Counted from the stretch's first letter, positions 23,251 to 32,860 are shown. The stretch is DNA of 34,050 bases from Comamonadaceae bacterium (GCA_947450645.1 CANFWH010000024.1:1-34050), one strand, 5' to 3'. The notes: generated by a model not told the origin, from the sequence alone. Program-made: numbers and translations.

Positions 23251-24273
23251 ATGATTCGCCGATTTTTTTTCCTCCTCATTGCTGTTGGGCTAGTTGCCTC
23301 CATCTTTGCCCTTTGGTGGGTGAACGAGCCCTTGATGACCACTGGCACAAGTGTTGTCACCGAGCTCACAATTGACGCGGGTAGCTCGGTGCGAGCCACA
23401 GCCAGCTTGGCCTCCAAAGTAACGGGCGCTAATAGCACTTTGCTGTACACGTGGTTTCGCTCGGCGAATCTTGCAAGTGCCGCTTTTGGGAAAAGCAAGC
23501 CCATCCGCGCTGGAACGTATGCAATTGAGTCCAACCTCACACCGCTTGGGCTGTGGCACAAGCTCGTCTCAGGCGACGAAATCATGCTCGCGCTCACCAT
23601 CCCCGAGGGCTGGACGTTCAAGCAAATGCGGGCGGCGATTGACGCAGCGCCCAGTCTCAAGCACGCCACTGCGTCCATGAGTGATGAGCAGCTCATGGTC
23701 GCGCTTGACAAAAGCGGGGTGTTGGCCGAGGGACGTTTCTTTCCTGATACCTACGCTTATGCCAAAAATGCCAGCGACATGAGCATTTACAAACAAGCAA
23801 TTGCCACGCTAGACATACGTTTGCAAGCCGCATGGGACGGTCGTTTGCGGGATGTACCACTCAAAAATTCAGCGGAACTTTTAACACTCGCCAGTATCAT
23901 TGAGAAAGAAACAGGTAAACCCAGTGACCGCTTTGAGATTGCTGGTGTGTTTGTTAATCGTCTCAAAAAAGGAATGCTGTTGCAGACCGACCCCACCGTC
24001 ATTTACGGCATGGGTGAGCGCTTTGCGCAGCAGCGTGGCAATATACGTCGCTCCGATCTCACGCGTGATACGCCCTATAACACCTATACCCGCACGGGTT
24101 TGCCACCAGGCCCGATAGCGCTGGTGGGCAAGGCCGCGCTGGACGCCGCATCTCAGCCCAAGCCCACCGAGGCCTTATATTTCGTGGCTCGTGGCGATGG
24201 CAGTAGTGAATTTAGCGCCACACTTTCGCAGCACAACGCAGCAGTCAAAAAATTTATCTTGGGGCAAAAATGA
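23251..24273 (+). CDS. mltG: Endolytic murein transglycosylase
   Basis: A 340-residue inner-membrane enzyme that cleaves nascent peptidoglycan strands and helps end their elongation. An N-terminal membrane anchor ([20 protein letters not shown], about 3-22) is followed by the YceG domain. The catalytic Glu is residue 218 in ASIIEKETG, at the same number as in E. coli. Further family motifs are [11 protein letters not shown] near 247 and the block [17 protein letters not shown] near 272-288. The start overlaps or nearly overlaps ygfZ on the other strand. The stop overlaps tmk by 4 bases (ATGA). Confidence 0.95.
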   Translation: MIRRFFFLLIAVGLVASIFALWWVNEPLMTTGTSVVTELTIDAGSSVRATASLASKVTGANSTLLYTWFRSANLASAAFGKSKPIRAGTYAIESNLTPLGLWHKLVSGDEIMLALTIPEGWTFKQMRAAIDAAPSLKHATASMSDEQLMVALDKSGVLAEGRFFPDTYAYAKNASDMSIYKQAIATLDIRLQAAWDGRLRDVPLKNSAELLTLASIIEKETGKPSDRFEIAGVFVNRLKKGMLLQTDPTVIYGMGERFAQQRGNIRRSDLTRDTPYNTYTRTGLPPGPIALVGKAALDAASQPKPTEALYFVARGDGSSEFSATLSQHNAAVKKFILGQK

Positions 24274-24926
24274 ATGGCTTGTTTATTAGCTTTGAAGGCA
24301 TCGATGGCGCGGGCAAGTCCACGCACATTGCTGGTCTTGCAGAAGCCTTATCGAATAAGGGCTGCAAGGTCACGCTGACGCGCGAGCCAGGCGGGACGTC
24401 GCTTGCCGAGAAACTACGCACGCTGATTTTGAATGATCCTATGGACGCACTCACCGAGTCCTTGCTCATTTTTGCGGCGCGGCGCGATCATGTGCAAACC
24501 GTGATTCGTCCAGCCTTAGCTCGTGGCGAAGTCGTTTTGTGCGATCGCTTTACGGACGCCACGTATGCCTATCAAGGTGCGGGGAGAGGGTTTGATCTTG
24601 ATCTGCTTAAAACTTTGGAAAAATGGGTGCATGGCACTCGTGCAAGCCACGTGGCATATGGCTTACAGGCCGATTCAATGCTTCAGCCTAATCTGACGTA
24701 TTGGTTTGATCTTGCACCAGAACTCGCAGCCAAGCGTCTCGCGAATGCACGCGTGCCTGATAAATTTGAATCGCAGCCAGTCGTTTTTTTTGAAGCTGTG
24801 CGCGATGGCTACCATGTGCGAGCGTTGGCTGATCCACATCGCTTTGCCCGTATCGAAGCGAATCAAAGCAAGGAAGAGGTCTTCGCAGATGTGATTCAAG
24901 TTGCGAAAGATCGAGGTTATTTGTGA
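24270..24926 (+). CDS. tmk: Thymidylate kinase
   Basis: A 218-residue, full-length enzyme that phosphorylates dTMP to dTDP. The P-loop [12 protein letters not shown] is at residues 8-19. The DR(F/Y) motif is in [19 protein letters not shown] near 91-109. TREPGG near 37 is the typical substrate-binding segment. The gene overlaps mltG by ATGA and holB by GTGA, so translation is coupled through the run mltG-tmk-holB, a common order in Burkholderiales. Confidence 0.97.
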   Translation: MNGLFISFEGIDGAGKSTHIAGLAEALSNKGCKVTLTREPGGTSLAEKLRTLILNDPMDALTESLLIFAARRDHVQTVIRPALARGEVVLCDRFTDATYAYQGAGRGFDLDLLKTLEKWVHGTRASHVAYGLQADSMLQPNLTYWFDLAPELAAKRLANARVPDKFESQPVVFFEAVRDGYHVRALADPHRFARIEANQSKEEVFADVIQVAKDRGYL

Positions 24927-25969
24927 GCGAAGCCAAAGACCTCGCTCCGTGGTTGGAGGCCGACTTGGCAAGGCTGCTCGCGCAGCGCGGTCACGCGTGG
25001 TTAGTCACGGGCACGGCAGGGCTGGGTCAGTTTGAGCTTGCGATGGCGATGGCATCCAGCTGGTTGTGCGAAACCATAACTGCCCCAGAAGCCACGCTGG
25101 ATAAGGCTTCCACGAGTGCCATTTTGAAAGCTTGTGGTCACTGCGATGCGTGCCACATGGTGCGCGCTAAGTCGCATCCCGATCTGGCAGTGCTCTTGCC
25201 CGAGACGTTATCGCTGGAGCTGGGTTGGCCGCTGGACGAAAAAACGCAAGCGGATTTAGACGACAAAAAACGCAAGCCCAGCAAGCAGATCAAATTAGAA
25301 GCCGTGCAAGATTTGATTAGCTTTGTGCAGCGCACCAGCAGCCGAGGCAAAGGCTTGGTGGTGGTGATTTATCCCGCTGAAGCGATGAACCACATCGCCG
25401 CCAATGCGCTCCTCAAATCGCTAGAAGAGCCTGCTGGCGATACAAGATTGGTGCTCGCAACCGAGGACAGCGCCGCGCTGCTGCCCACTATCCGAAGTCG
25501 CTGCCAAAGTTTTGTACTAACTCCCCCAGAGGCCAAGCTGGCTGTTGCTTGGCTAGCATCCAAGGGCGTGGCAGAGAAGGACGCGAACGTCTGGCTAAAG
25601 GCCTCAGGTGGTCAGCCGCAAACGGCTCTTGCAATGAGTCAGGCGATGACTAAAACGGTTGCTTGGCAAGACTTCCCAAAGTTAATTGCGAAGGGAGTAT
25701 TGCCTTCAGAACTCCCTGCGGCGCTTATCGAAACGCCTGCCGCGTTGGTCGGCGCTTTGCAAAAATTGTGTCACGATGCAATCTGCACAAGCCAAGGCGC
25801 TGAGCCAAGATTTTTTGAGGCGATTGCAAGTGCATCGTCGCTGTACAAATTAACGACGTGGTCTAAGTCTTTGAACGTACAGGCTAGGTCGTCTGAGCAC
25901 ACGTTGAACGCTGGCTTGATGATTGAAGCGTTACTGGCTGAAGCCAAGCAAGCATTGGCTTCCAAGTGA
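24923..25969 (+). CDS. holB: DNA polymerase III subunit delta'
   Basis: A 348-residue clamp-loader subunit. The N-terminal AAA+ domain has a non-canonical P-loop ([14 protein letters not shown], no Lys), as expected for delta', which does not bind ATP productively. Zinc-binding cysteines are in [10 protein letters not shown] near 72-81. ALLKSLEEP near 161-169 and the SRC motif (IRSRCQSF near 191-198) are typical. GTG 24923 overlaps the tmk stop (GTGA). The C-terminal region is divergent, as in most HolB proteins. Confidence 0.93.
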   Translation: MSEAKDLAPWLEADLARLLAQRGHAWLVTGTAGLGQFELAMAMASSWLCETITAPEATLDKASTSAILKACGHCDACHMVRAKSHPDLAVLLPETLSLELGWPLDEKTQADLDDKKRKPSKQIKLEAVQDLISFVQRTSSRGKGLVVVIYPAEAMNHIAANALLKSLEEPAGDTRLVLATEDSAALLPTIRSRCQSFVLTPPEAKLAVAWLASKGVAEKDANVWLKASGGQPQTALAMSQAMTKTVAWQDFPKLIAKGVLPSELPAALIETPAALVGALQKLCHDAICTSQGAEPRFFEAIASASSLYKLTTWSKSLNVQARSSEHTLNAGLMIEALLAEAKQALASK

Positions 25970-25987
25970 TTTTTGAGATTTATTTTT

Positions 25988-26815
25988 ATGTTTGTTGATT
26001 CACACTGCCACCTTAATTTTCCTGAGCTAAAAAGCCAAATCAAAGATATTCGTGCCGCGATGCAGGCGGCGCACGTGACGCACGCGATGGTGATTTCGAC
26101 GACGCTGGAGGAGTTCCCAAGCGTTCACGAAATGGCAATGAGCTACGATAATTTTTGGGCAACGGTGGGCGTGCATCCTGACAACGAGACGCTAGAGGAC
26201 GGCGTGCCGATTCAAGAGCCAACCGTAGAGGATTTGCTCACCCGCGCTGTGCTGCCCAAGGTGGTGGGCATTGGCGAGACGGGGCTGGACTATTACCGAT
26301 TAAATGGTCGAACGATTACGCAAATGGAATGGCAACGCGAGCGCTTTCGCGTGCACATTCGTGCGGCGCAGGCTTGCCAAAAACCGCTCATTATTCATAC
26401 ACGGAGTGCCTCTGATGACACGATTGCCATTTTAAAAGAAATGGGTGAGGATGCTCGCCAAGGCACGGCTGGTAAGCCTTGCGCGGGCGGCGTGTTTCAT
26501 TGCTTCACTGAAACGGTAGAGGTGGCGCGTGCCGCGCTTGACCTTGGTTTTTATATTTCGTTCTCAGGCATCCTTACATTCAAAAATGCGCAGGCCATTC
26601 GTGATGCTGCTGCATTTGTGCCGCTAGAGCGCTGCTTAATCGAAACCGATAGTCCCTACCTTGCCCCCACGCCGTATCGCGGCAAAACCAACACGCCTGC
26701 TTATGTCACCTATGTGGCGCAAGAGCTGGCGCGGGTGAAGGGTGTGAGTGTGGAGGAGGTTGCAAGGGTGACAGGCGATAACTATTTCAAACTCTTTAAG
26801 GGAGCGACAAGGTGA
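25988..26815 (+). CDS. tatD: TatD-family metal-dependent DNase
   Basis: A 275-residue TIM-barrel hydrolase. The metal-binding HxH is His6/His8 in VDSHCHLNF. Further ligands are in GIGETGLDYY near 92, IIHTRSA near 137, FHCFTET near 171 and ETDSPYLAP near 218. TatD/YcfH enzymes act as 3'-5' nucleases or related hydrolases. ATG 25988 is preferred over the in-frame TTG at 25973 because it gives the family-typical MFVDSHCH start. It follows holB after 18 bases and overlaps the ankyrin gene by GTGA. Confidence 0.95.
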   Translation: MFVDSHCHLNFPELKSQIKDIRAAMQAAHVTHAMVISTTLEEFPSVHEMAMSYDNFWATVGVHPDNETLEDGVPIQEPTVEDLLTRAVLPKVVGIGETGLDYYRLNGRTITQMEWQRERFRVHIRAAQACQKPLIIHTRSASDDTIAILKEMGEDARQGTAGKPCAGGVFHCFTETVEVARAALDLGFYISFSGILTFKNAQAIRDAAAFVPLERCLIETDSPYLAPTPYRGKTNTPAYVTYVAQELARVKGVSVEEVARVTGDNYFKLFKGATR

Positions 26816-27483
26816 AGCGCATGACGCGTTCGCTAGGGATATTGGCTCTCGTGGGAGCCTTATGTTTATTGGCTTCGCAGGCAATTGCAGGAGCTTATGA
26901 TGATTTTTTTAAAGCGATAGAAACTGATGACGATCGTTCAATGACGACGCTGCTCTTTCACGGATTCGATCCCAATAGCGTGAACCCTAAAGGCGTGCCT
27001 GGCTTAGTATTAGCCGTGCAAGGCGGCTCGATTAAAGTGGTCCACCTACTGCTTTCACAAAACAAAACCAACGTAGAGGCGCGCACGCCGCAAGACGAGT
27101 CTGCACTGATGATGGCGGCACTCAATGGGTATGAAGATATTGCGAAAGCCTTGATTGCCAAAGGTGCGGACGTCAACAAAACAGGCTGGGCACCGCTGCA
27201 TTACGCCGCGACGAAGGGTCAATTGGCGATCATCAAACTGTTACTCGACCAATCTGCCTATATTGACGCCGAATCACCTAATAAAAGCACGCCACTCATG
27301 ATGGCTGCGATGTACGGTACGTTCGATGCGGTCAAACTCTTGGTCGATGCGGGAGCAGATGTACTGCTTAAAAACGATCTAGGCCTGACGGCGCTTGAGT
27401 TTGCCAGGCAAGCCAATCGTCAAGACAGTGAGGCTTATTTATTAAAAATGGTAGAAGCTCGCAGGCCTAAAGGTGCTTGGTAA
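26812..27483 (+). CDS. Exported ankyrin-repeat protein
   Basis: A 223-residue protein with an N-terminal signal peptide (MKRMTRSLGILALVGALCLL, cleavage likely after AIA near 29). It is followed by about five ankyrin repeats, seen as GVPGLVLAVQGGSIKVVHLLL, the DESALMMAALNGYEDIAKAL unit, APLHYAATKGQLAIIKLLL, STPLMMAAMYGTFDAVKLLV and GLTALEFARQ. Ankyrin repeats bind proteins; the partner here is unknown, and the location is probably the periplasm. GTG 26812 overlaps the tatD stop and has GGGAG upstream; ATG 26821 is an alternative. The 3' end overlaps the convergent cbiX gene by 17 bases. Confidence 0.92.
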   Translation: MKRMTRSLGILALVGALCLLASQAIAGAYDDFFKAIETDDDRSMTTLLFHGFDPNSVNPKGVPGLVLAVQGGSIKVVHLLLSQNKTNVEARTPQDESALMMAALNGYEDIAKALIAKGADVNKTGWAPLHYAATKGQLAIIKLLLDQSAYIDAESPNKSTPLMMAAMYGTFDAVKLLVDAGADVLLKNDLGLTALEFARQANRQDSEAYLLKMVEARRPKGAW

Positions 27484-27847
27484 CAATGCTTGCGATGGTT
27501 GCAATGAGCTTTGGGTGCTCACCAATCGAGGGCATGAGATCAAATCGAATGTGGGGATGAGCGCTTTGTAGCGCTTTGGCGATCTCGGGCAGATCTTCTC
27601 GGGCATGTTTGCCAACCCCTAAAAACATGGGCGTGATGCGAATTTGCCCAATACCTAGCAGTGCGAGTTCAGTAACAACGGACTCAAGCGTAGGCAGCAT
27701 CAGTTCAAGGTAAGCACAGCGCACCGTGCAAGCAGGCGATGCCCTAGAGACCTCATGGGCAATGGCCTCGATGGGTTTTGCCCAAAGCGGATCGCGCGAA
27801 CCATGCGCAAACAAAATGATGCCCTGCTTCTGGTTAGCCGTTGTCAT
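27467..27847 (-). CDS. cbiX: Short CbiX/SirB-type sirohydrochlorin chelatase
   Basis: A 126-residue single-domain chelatase, the size of the short CbiX (CbiXS) forms that insert a divalent metal into sirohydrochlorin. The metal-binding His is in FAHGSRDPLW near 13-22, and a second His lies in PMFLGVGKHAREDLP near 72-86. AYLELMLPTL near 44-53 is typical. Whether it inserts cobalt or iron cannot be told; no other cobalamin or siroheme gene is in the window. Its start overlaps the lptG stop by 4 bases, an unexpected operon partner for an LPS-transport gene. Confidence 0.88.
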   Translation of the reverse strand: MTTANQKQGIILFAHGSRDPLWAKPIEAIAHEVSRASPACTVRCAYLELMLPTLESVVTELALLGIGQIRITPMFLGVGKHAREDLPEIAKALQSAHPHIRFDLMPSIGEHPKLIATIASIVTKHL

Positions 27848-28962
27848 TTTTTATAAACCACCCAGCTAAACGCAGCGAGCGAAATGCCAAAATAAATCAT
27901 GCTGGGGGCTGCGGCGGCCATCCAAGGCTCCCAATGCGAAATGTTGCCGATGTAGCCAAATACGTTGTTTAGCAAGAAAAAACTAATGCCTGTCACGACG
28001 CCACCAAAGACATACGCCGCAATACCGCTTTGGCGAAAGTGCAAGTAAGCGAACGGCAACGCCAGCATTAACATCACCATACAGCTCAACGGATAGAAGA
28101 GTTTTTTCCAAAATTCGATCTCATACAGTTGTGCCGATTGACCGTTGTTGTCTAAATGTTGGATGTAGCGAAATAAGTCATAAATGGGCATGCGCTCGGG
28201 CTTGAGCAGTGCGACTGACACCATTTGCGCATTGATGTCGGTTGGCCAGCGGTACTCGGGCAACTGCAGTACTTGCAGTGAGATTTTGTCCATGGCATTC
28301 TCCATCGGCATGCTCTTTAAATCTTGCGGAAACTCCATGCGCTTGGCATGGGTCAGCAGCCAAGCATCGCTTAAAAATCGCCCACTTGGCGCATTGGTGC
28401 TAGAGACGATACGCCCACTTGTATCAAACTCAAAAATACGGATCTGCGCCATGTTGCCTTCGCCATCCAAAGCACCGACATTGACCGCATAGCGGCTATA
28501 GAGCTGTTGTTCTTTGAGCCATGCGCCAGATTGGCCCGCAACAGTTGTACCTTGGTACTTGGCCTTGAGTAATTGCGCTGTGCGATTGGCCAGTGGCGCG
28601 GCATAGTCGCCAATAATAAAAGTCACAAATACAAAGCCTGCACCTAGCATTAGCAAGGTCTTTAGCGCTCGCTGTGGTCCCAGGCCACTCGTGCGCAAAA
28701 TGGTGAACTCCGAGCTTTGTGCAAAGCGTGCCATGACCAGCACGCCGCCAATCAAAACGCCAATAGGCAGTAGCTCGTACAAATGCCCAGGCATTTGCAA
28801 TACAACAAACGCAAAAGCATGTGCTAAGTTATAGTTTTGAATGCCAATAGAGGACATTTCATCAACGAAATCAAAAAATAAAAATAGCGCTAAAAATCCC
28901 AAGCACACATAGGCAATGTTTGAGATCAGGTCAACATATAGGAGACGACGAACAGTTTTCAT
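27844..28962 (-). CDS. lptG: LPS export permease LptG
   Basis: A 372-residue inner-membrane permease of the LptB2FG transporter, which extracts LPS from the inner membrane and pushes it to the LptA bridge. Three N-terminal membrane segments (about 14-36, 55-80, 93-115), a periplasmic beta-jellyroll domain, and three C-terminal segments from about 262 fit the LptF/G fold. The conserved N-terminal stretch is RRLLYVDLISNIAYVCLGFL. ATG 28962 overlaps the lptF stop (ATGA), which fixes the start; the frame extends 11 codons further upstream but without a better site. Confidence 0.93.
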   Translation of the reverse strand: MKTVRRLLYVDLISNIAYVCLGFLALFLFFDFVDEMSSIGIQNYNLAHAFAFVVLQMPGHLYELLPIGVLIGGVLVMARFAQSSEFTILRTSGLGPQRALKTLLMLGAGFVFVTFIIGDYAAPLANRTAQLLKAKYQGTTVAGQSGAWLKEQQLYSRYAVNVGALDGEGNMAQIRIFEFDTSGRIVSSTNAPSGRFLSDAWLLTHAKRMEFPQDLKSMPMENAMDKISLQVLQLPEYRWPTDINAQMVSVALLKPERMPIYDLFRYIQHLDNNGQSAQLYEIEFWKKLFYPLSCMVMLMLALPFAYLHFRQSGIAAYVFGGVVTGISFFLLNNVFGYIGNISHWEPWMAAAAPSMIYFGISLAAFSWVVYKK

Positions 28963-30023
28963 GGTCGATATTGGCGGCGCATGAGCCAAGTCCAAATGAC
29001 AAGAAATACGCCGCCGTGTAGCATCAATAAAGTACCAAAAAGGCTGACACGACCCGAGGCAATCCAGTTTTGCCCTACGTTAATAAAGTTGTAATAAGTG
29101 ACAAACGCAAGAATCGCAAACAGCATGTGACTACTCCGCGCACTGCGTGGTTTAGTGCTTGCGCTAGCCAGTGCCAGTAGCATCAAATTGATCGAAGCCA
29201 ACACGATGCCAATGCGCCAAGATAGCTCGCCTTGGTTATCCAATCTCGGCTCACGCAGCAAAGTCAGCGTGGTGCGTGCATTTGGAAAGCCAGTCGAAGG
29301 ATCAGTCTCGGCCGAACTAATCAACGAACCCATGGTTTCAAATTCGATGAGTTTGATGTCGTCTTTAGCGGAGTTGGTGATGAGTTGATGGCCTTTGCTT
29401 AGCACAATATATTTTTCGCCTTTGATGATTTCAACGTGCCCCTTCTGCGCCGATGTGACGACCTCTTTGCCCTGATCAGTCGTCGCAATAAAGACGTTGC
29501 TGGCCTCGGCGCTATTGATATTTTGGATGTTCGATTTATCTACATAAATAATGCGCTTGCCATTAGCGGACTCTTGAAATTCCCCTGGCACGATACGTTC
29601 TAAATCGCCGCGCTGTTCATAGCGCTCGCGCAGATTTTGCAACTGCGCGTTAGACCACGGCCAAATCATAAAAGCCATGAGGGTGATGGTGATAAAGATA
29701 GGTGCGGAAAAGCCAAGTAAGGGACGAACAAAGCTGCCCAAACTTTTGCCACTGGATAGCCAAATCACGACTTCGCTATCGCTAATCATGCGCGCTAAGG
29801 TGCTGACCACCGTGATAAATAAAGTGAGCGCCAAAATGGTGGGCGCGTGTCCCATGACTGAATAGGCCATGATTAAAAACACTTCTTGCGGATTGACAAC
29901 ACCCTTGGAGGCTAAGCCCAGCGTGCGAATCAGCATCATACTCATCACGATAGTGACTAGCACGACCAAGGTGGCAACAAAGCTGCGCGATAGCTCTCGT
30001 TGTAGTGCTTGCTTAAAAATCAT
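28959..30023 (-). CDS. lptF: LPS export permease LptF
   Basis: A 354-residue partner of LptG, full length. The N-terminus IFKQALQRELSRSF is typical of LptF. Membrane segments fall near 14-34, 47-70 and 96-118, then a periplasmic domain with FQESANGKRIIYVDK near 147, and three C-terminal segments from about 268. The gene starts 5 bases after the GT39 gene ends and overlaps lptG by 4 bases. Its protein sits in the inner membrane with LptB encoded elsewhere. Confidence 0.93.
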   Translation of the reverse strand: MIFKQALQRELSRSFVATLVVLVTIVMSMMLIRTLGLASKGVVNPQEVFLIMAYSVMGHAPTILALTLFITVVSTLARMISDSEVVIWLSSGKSLGSFVRPLLGFSAPIFITITLMAFMIWPWSNAQLQNLRERYEQRGDLERIVPGEFQESANGKRIIYVDKSNIQNINSAEASNVFIATTDQGKEVVTSAQKGHVEIIKGEKYIVLSKGHQLITNSAKDDIKLIEFETMGSLISSAETDPSTGFPNARTTLTLLREPRLDNQGELSWRIGIVLASINLMLLALASASTKPRSARSSHMLFAILAFVTYYNFINVGQNWIASGRVSLFGTLLMLHGGVFLVIWTWLMRRQYRP

Positions 30024-30028
30024 GGAGT

Positions 30029-31495
30029 TTATTTTCGCAGCATTACGTATTCTCCATACGTTTCAACGATTGGCCACTGCGTTTTTTGTCTGGCAGTCAT
30101 GTCGTTAAACGCCGTTTGGTGCATTACCACGGTGGTTGGTTTTTGCAGCGGCTTTGCTTGTAACTCGGTTTCTAGCTCGGTAAGGCTTGGCGAATCGATG
30201 GCTTGGTTGTTCGTATAAAAAGCTGCAGATGGCGGCACTTTCCCGATATAGACCAAAGGCGTACCTGGCGCCCAGTTTTGGAGTAAGTGTTTTTGTGATT
30301 GTTTATCTAGCACGGGGTTAAAGAAGATCACGACAATGACGACGACGAGAGGGGCAGGCGCTGCGAACAGCAGACTCCAACGCCAGACGCAATTGCGCCT
30401 AATTAAGCGTAGAACGAGGTGGCTCATCAGCAGTGTAAATGCGGGCAAAGCCGGCAACATATAGGCTTCCAAGATATTACGCGCAGGCGTAAAGAGCAGC
30501 AGGGGTGAAAAAATCCAGCAGAGTAAGTATTGCGCTTCGCTAGAAATATTTTTGAATGCCGTGAATGTTTTGCCCCGCCACGCAAAATAAATGGCGGGTA
30601 CAGTTAGTAGCAACCAAGGCATAAACGACTCGATGGCAAACCACCAAATCATGCCCAGTGGCTCACCATGACTAGCGGCAAAGCGCCCGCCTGCCCAGTC
30701 TTTGACGAAGAAGCGCTCAAAGTGTTCGCCAATAATGAAGTGATACAAAAACCCAGGTGTGCGAATTTCCGCCCAGATGTACCAAGGAAAGGCAATCAAA
30801 GCCATCAGCAGTAAGCCGCGCAGCCAAGGGAGCCGTTGCCAGATCAATGTGAGTCTTGCTTTGGGTGAAATCATCATCCATAAAAATAAGGCAAAGCCAA
30901 GTAAAACAAGGGCTAGCGGGCCTTTGGCTAAGAGTCCAATAGCCATGCCGACAAAAAATCCCCAATGCCAGACGTTTGTTTTTTCGCAGTCAACAGCTCT
31001 CCAAAAACCAACCATAGAGAGCGTTAAACCGAGCGTTAAAAAAATATCGGTAGCAACAAAACCCGCAGCAAAAAATCCAAATGGTGTGGAGATATAAATC
31101 AGGCTGGCAATCAATGCAGACAGCATAGATTGGCCCGCAGGCCAAGCTGGATATGGCTTTGACCAAAACCACAGCAACCCAATGGTGAGTAGCGAAGCTA
31201 TAAAAGTCGGTAGCCTAAGCGCGAATTCGTTCACGCCCAGCACCATCATGGACATCGCATCCAACCAAAACAAAAGGGGCGGCTTGCCCCATAGCGGCAC
31301 GCCGTCCGAGACCCATAGCGTGACCCAGTCATCCCTTACAAGCATTTGCCTTGCTAGCTCCGCATAGCGAGGCTCGGTTGTGCCAATCAACGGATATTGA
31401 TTGAGGAGAGCCAACCTTGCAAAAACAATAGCAACAAGCAGGACAAAAAGTGCGAGCGTGAAGCTATCCTTTTTCATTGCATCCCAGCGCGTCAT
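30029..31495 (-). CDS. Membrane glycosyltransferase, ArnT-like (GT39/PMT_2)
   Basis: A 488-residue multi-pass GT-C enzyme. Early motifs TTEPRYAELARQML (39-52) and GKPPLLFWLDA near 69-79 match the first periplasmic loop of ArnT-like transferases, which move a sugar from a polyprenyl-phosphate carrier to lipid A or another acceptor outside the inner membrane. About ten hydrophobic segments follow, then a small C-terminal soluble region. ATG 31495 overlaps the stop of the SPFH gene (ATGA). No arn pathway genes are in the window, so the donor sugar is open. Confidence 0.87.
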   Translation of the reverse strand: MTRWDAMKKDSFTLALFVLLVAIVFARLALLNQYPLIGTTEPRYAELARQMLVRDDWVTLWVSDGVPLWGKPPLLFWLDAMSMMVLGVNEFALRLPTFIASLLTIGLLWFWSKPYPAWPAGQSMLSALIASLIYISTPFGFFAAGFVATDIFLTLGLTLSMVGFWRAVDCEKTNVWHWGFFVGMAIGLLAKGPLALVLLGFALFLWMMISPKARLTLIWQRLPWLRGLLLMALIAFPWYIWAEIRTPGFLYHFIIGEHFERFFVKDWAGGRFAASHGEPLGMIWWFAIESFMPWLLLTVPAIYFAWRGKTFTAFKNISSEAQYLLCWIFSPLLLFTPARNILEAYMLPALPAFTLLMSHLVLRLIRRNCVWRWSLLFAAPAPLVVVIVVIFFNPVLDKQSQKHLLQNWAPGTPLVYIGKVPPSAAFYTNNQAIDSPSLTELETELQAKPLQKPTTVVMHQTAFNDMTARQKTQWPIVETYGEYVMLRK

Positions 31496-32412
31496 TTCAC
31501 CGCTTGCGTCATCTTCATCGCAGACGCAATTAAGGCGCTAACGGAGCCCATGTCGGACGGTACAACCAGCGTGGTAGTGCTACTGGCGGCTACCTTGGAG
31601 TAGGCCTCTACCGCTTTTTCTGCGACCTTGAGTTGCACAGCCTCAGCGCCACCTGGTTTTTGAATGGCGCTGGCGACGCGTTCAATCGCGCCAGCAGTTG
31701 CATCTGCCACGGCGGTAATGGATGCGGCTTCGCCTTGTGCTTTGTTAATGACCGCTTGCTTTTCACCCTCGGATCTTGCAATTGCGGCTTCCCGCTCACC
31801 CGTGGCGATATTGATTTGTTCTTGGCGGCGACCTTCGGACGCAGCAATGAGCGCACGCTTTTCGCGCTCAGCGGTAATCTGCGATTGCATGGCGTGCAAA
31901 ATTTCTTTGGGCGGCGTGAGGTCTTTGATCTCGTAGCGCAGCACTTTCACGCCCCAGTTTAAGGCGGCGGCATCAATCGAGCTGACGACACTGTGGTTGA
32001 TGGTTTCGCGCTCTTCAAATGTCTTATCGAGTTCTAACTTGCCAATCACCGAACGCAAGGTGGTTTGCGCTAATTGCGTAATCGCCATCACGTAGTTAGC
32101 CGAGCCGTAGCTAGCGCGCATGGGATCGGTGACTTGAAAATAAATAATGCCATCGACTTGTAGCTGCGTGTTGTCGCGCGTGATGCAGACTTGCCCAGGC
32201 ACATCCATGGCAATTTCTTTGAGTGAATGCTTATAGGCGACATTGTCAATAAAGGGCAGCAGCATATTAAGACCTGGCGTGAGCGTGCTGTGGTACTTGC
32301 CAAGCCGCTCGACCACCCATGCGTTTTGTTGCGGTACGACCTTGAGTGTGCGAATAATAAAAACGATAACGACAACGACCAAGATGACAGCGACGGGGAA
32401 TGATGTTTCCAT
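31492..32412 (-). CDS. SPFH/stomatin-like membrane protein (QmcA type)
   Basis: A 306-residue band-7 protein with an N-terminal membrane segment (VAVILVVVVIVFIIRTL, 7-23) and then the SPFH domain (VPQQNAWVVERLGKYHSTL, near 26-44). The coiled, Ala/Glu-rich region from about 190 to 250 (ITAEREKRALIAASEGRRQ, the IARSEGEKQAVINKAQGEA unit) is typical. Such proteins form large membrane assemblies, often with an NfeD-family partner, which is the next upstream gene here. ATG 32412 has AAAGGA at good spacing; the longer frame to 32454 would overlap nfeD. Confidence 0.92.
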   Translation of the reverse strand: METSFPVAVILVVVVIVFIIRTLKVVPQQNAWVVERLGKYHSTLTPGLNMLLPFIDNVAYKHSLKEIAMDVPGQVCITRDNTQLQVDGIIYFQVTDPMRASYGSANYVMAITQLAQTTLRSVIGKLELDKTFEERETINHSVVSSIDAAALNWGVKVLRYEIKDLTPPKEILHAMQSQITAEREKRALIAASEGRRQEQINIATGEREAAIARSEGEKQAVINKAQGEAASITAVADATAGAIERVASAIQKPGGAEAVQLKVAEKAVEAYSKVAASSTTTLVVPSDMGSVSALIASAMKMTQAVK

Positions 32413-32422
32413 GATGAGTCCT

Positions 32423-32860
32423 TTAAATCTGCGAGAGAACAAGTGTATTGCCATCGAGTGCGACGATGCGATACCAGCCCGCTTTAAACGTACTGCTATC
32501 TGCTAAGCCGTATTGGCTGTGCCTTGCCGACCATGATGCTCCGCGATGCATAACCGACGTGCTCCCCGAGGCAGACCATGCGCTGACTTCTACTGTGCTG
32601 CCTATGTCCAAGTGGACATCGTGATTGGATTGATCTGTTTCGATTTTTTTGCGTGGTCTAAACCAATGCCATCCCCCGACAGCACCGATTGCGATAAGAG
32701 CCGCAACAACGAATTGCGCACTGGTACCAAAACCCACAAATGAGGCAATAGCGCCAGCCGCCATGCCGATGGCAAGCATCAATAAATAAAACGTACCTGT
32801 GGCCAGTTCCAGCGCCACAAAGCTCCCAGCTAGTAGCCACCAAACGGTTGATGTTTCCAT
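32423..32860 (-). CDS. NfeD-family membrane protein
   Basis: A 145-residue short NfeD protein. Two or three hydrophobic segments lie in the first 65 residues (WWLLAGSFVALELATGTFYL, a following LMLAIGMAAGAIASF, and FVVAALIAIGAVGGW). The C-terminal half is a small OB-like domain (GSTVEVSAW, SWSARH, KAGWYRIVALDGNTLVLSQ). NfeD proteins pair with SPFH proteins, and the SPFH gene follows after 10 bases. AGGAGAA upstream of ATG 32860 is a good ribosome-binding site. It is the first gene of the minus run to cbiX and diverges from the decarboxylase gene across 73 bases that must hold both promoters. Confidence 0.92.
   Translation of the reverse strand: METSTVWWLLAGSFVALELATGTFYLLMLAIGMAAGAIASFVGFGTSAQFVVAALIAIGAVGGWHWFRPRKKIETDQSNHDVHLDIGSTVEVSAWSASGSTSVMHRGASWSARHSQYGLADSSTFKAGWYRIVALDGNTLVLSQI

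Noticed and set aside
22563-23375. A 270-codon open frame on the + strand across ygfZ
   Set aside because: It is rich in His, Arg and Cys without any recognisable motif and lies opposite the well-supported ygfZ gene and the start of mltG. It is a shadow frame.
23229-23711. N-terminal extension of ygfZ on the minus strand
   Set aside because: The extra ~160 codons run antisense through mltG, have no family match, and would give a protein far longer than YgfZ.
18658-30035. A recurring AAATTTATTTT-like string near gene borders (about 18661, 21713, 25980, 30027)
   Set aside because: On inspection most copies are TAA stop codons after Lys codons read on the minus strand, combined with AT-rich spacers. 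There is no consistent position or strand.
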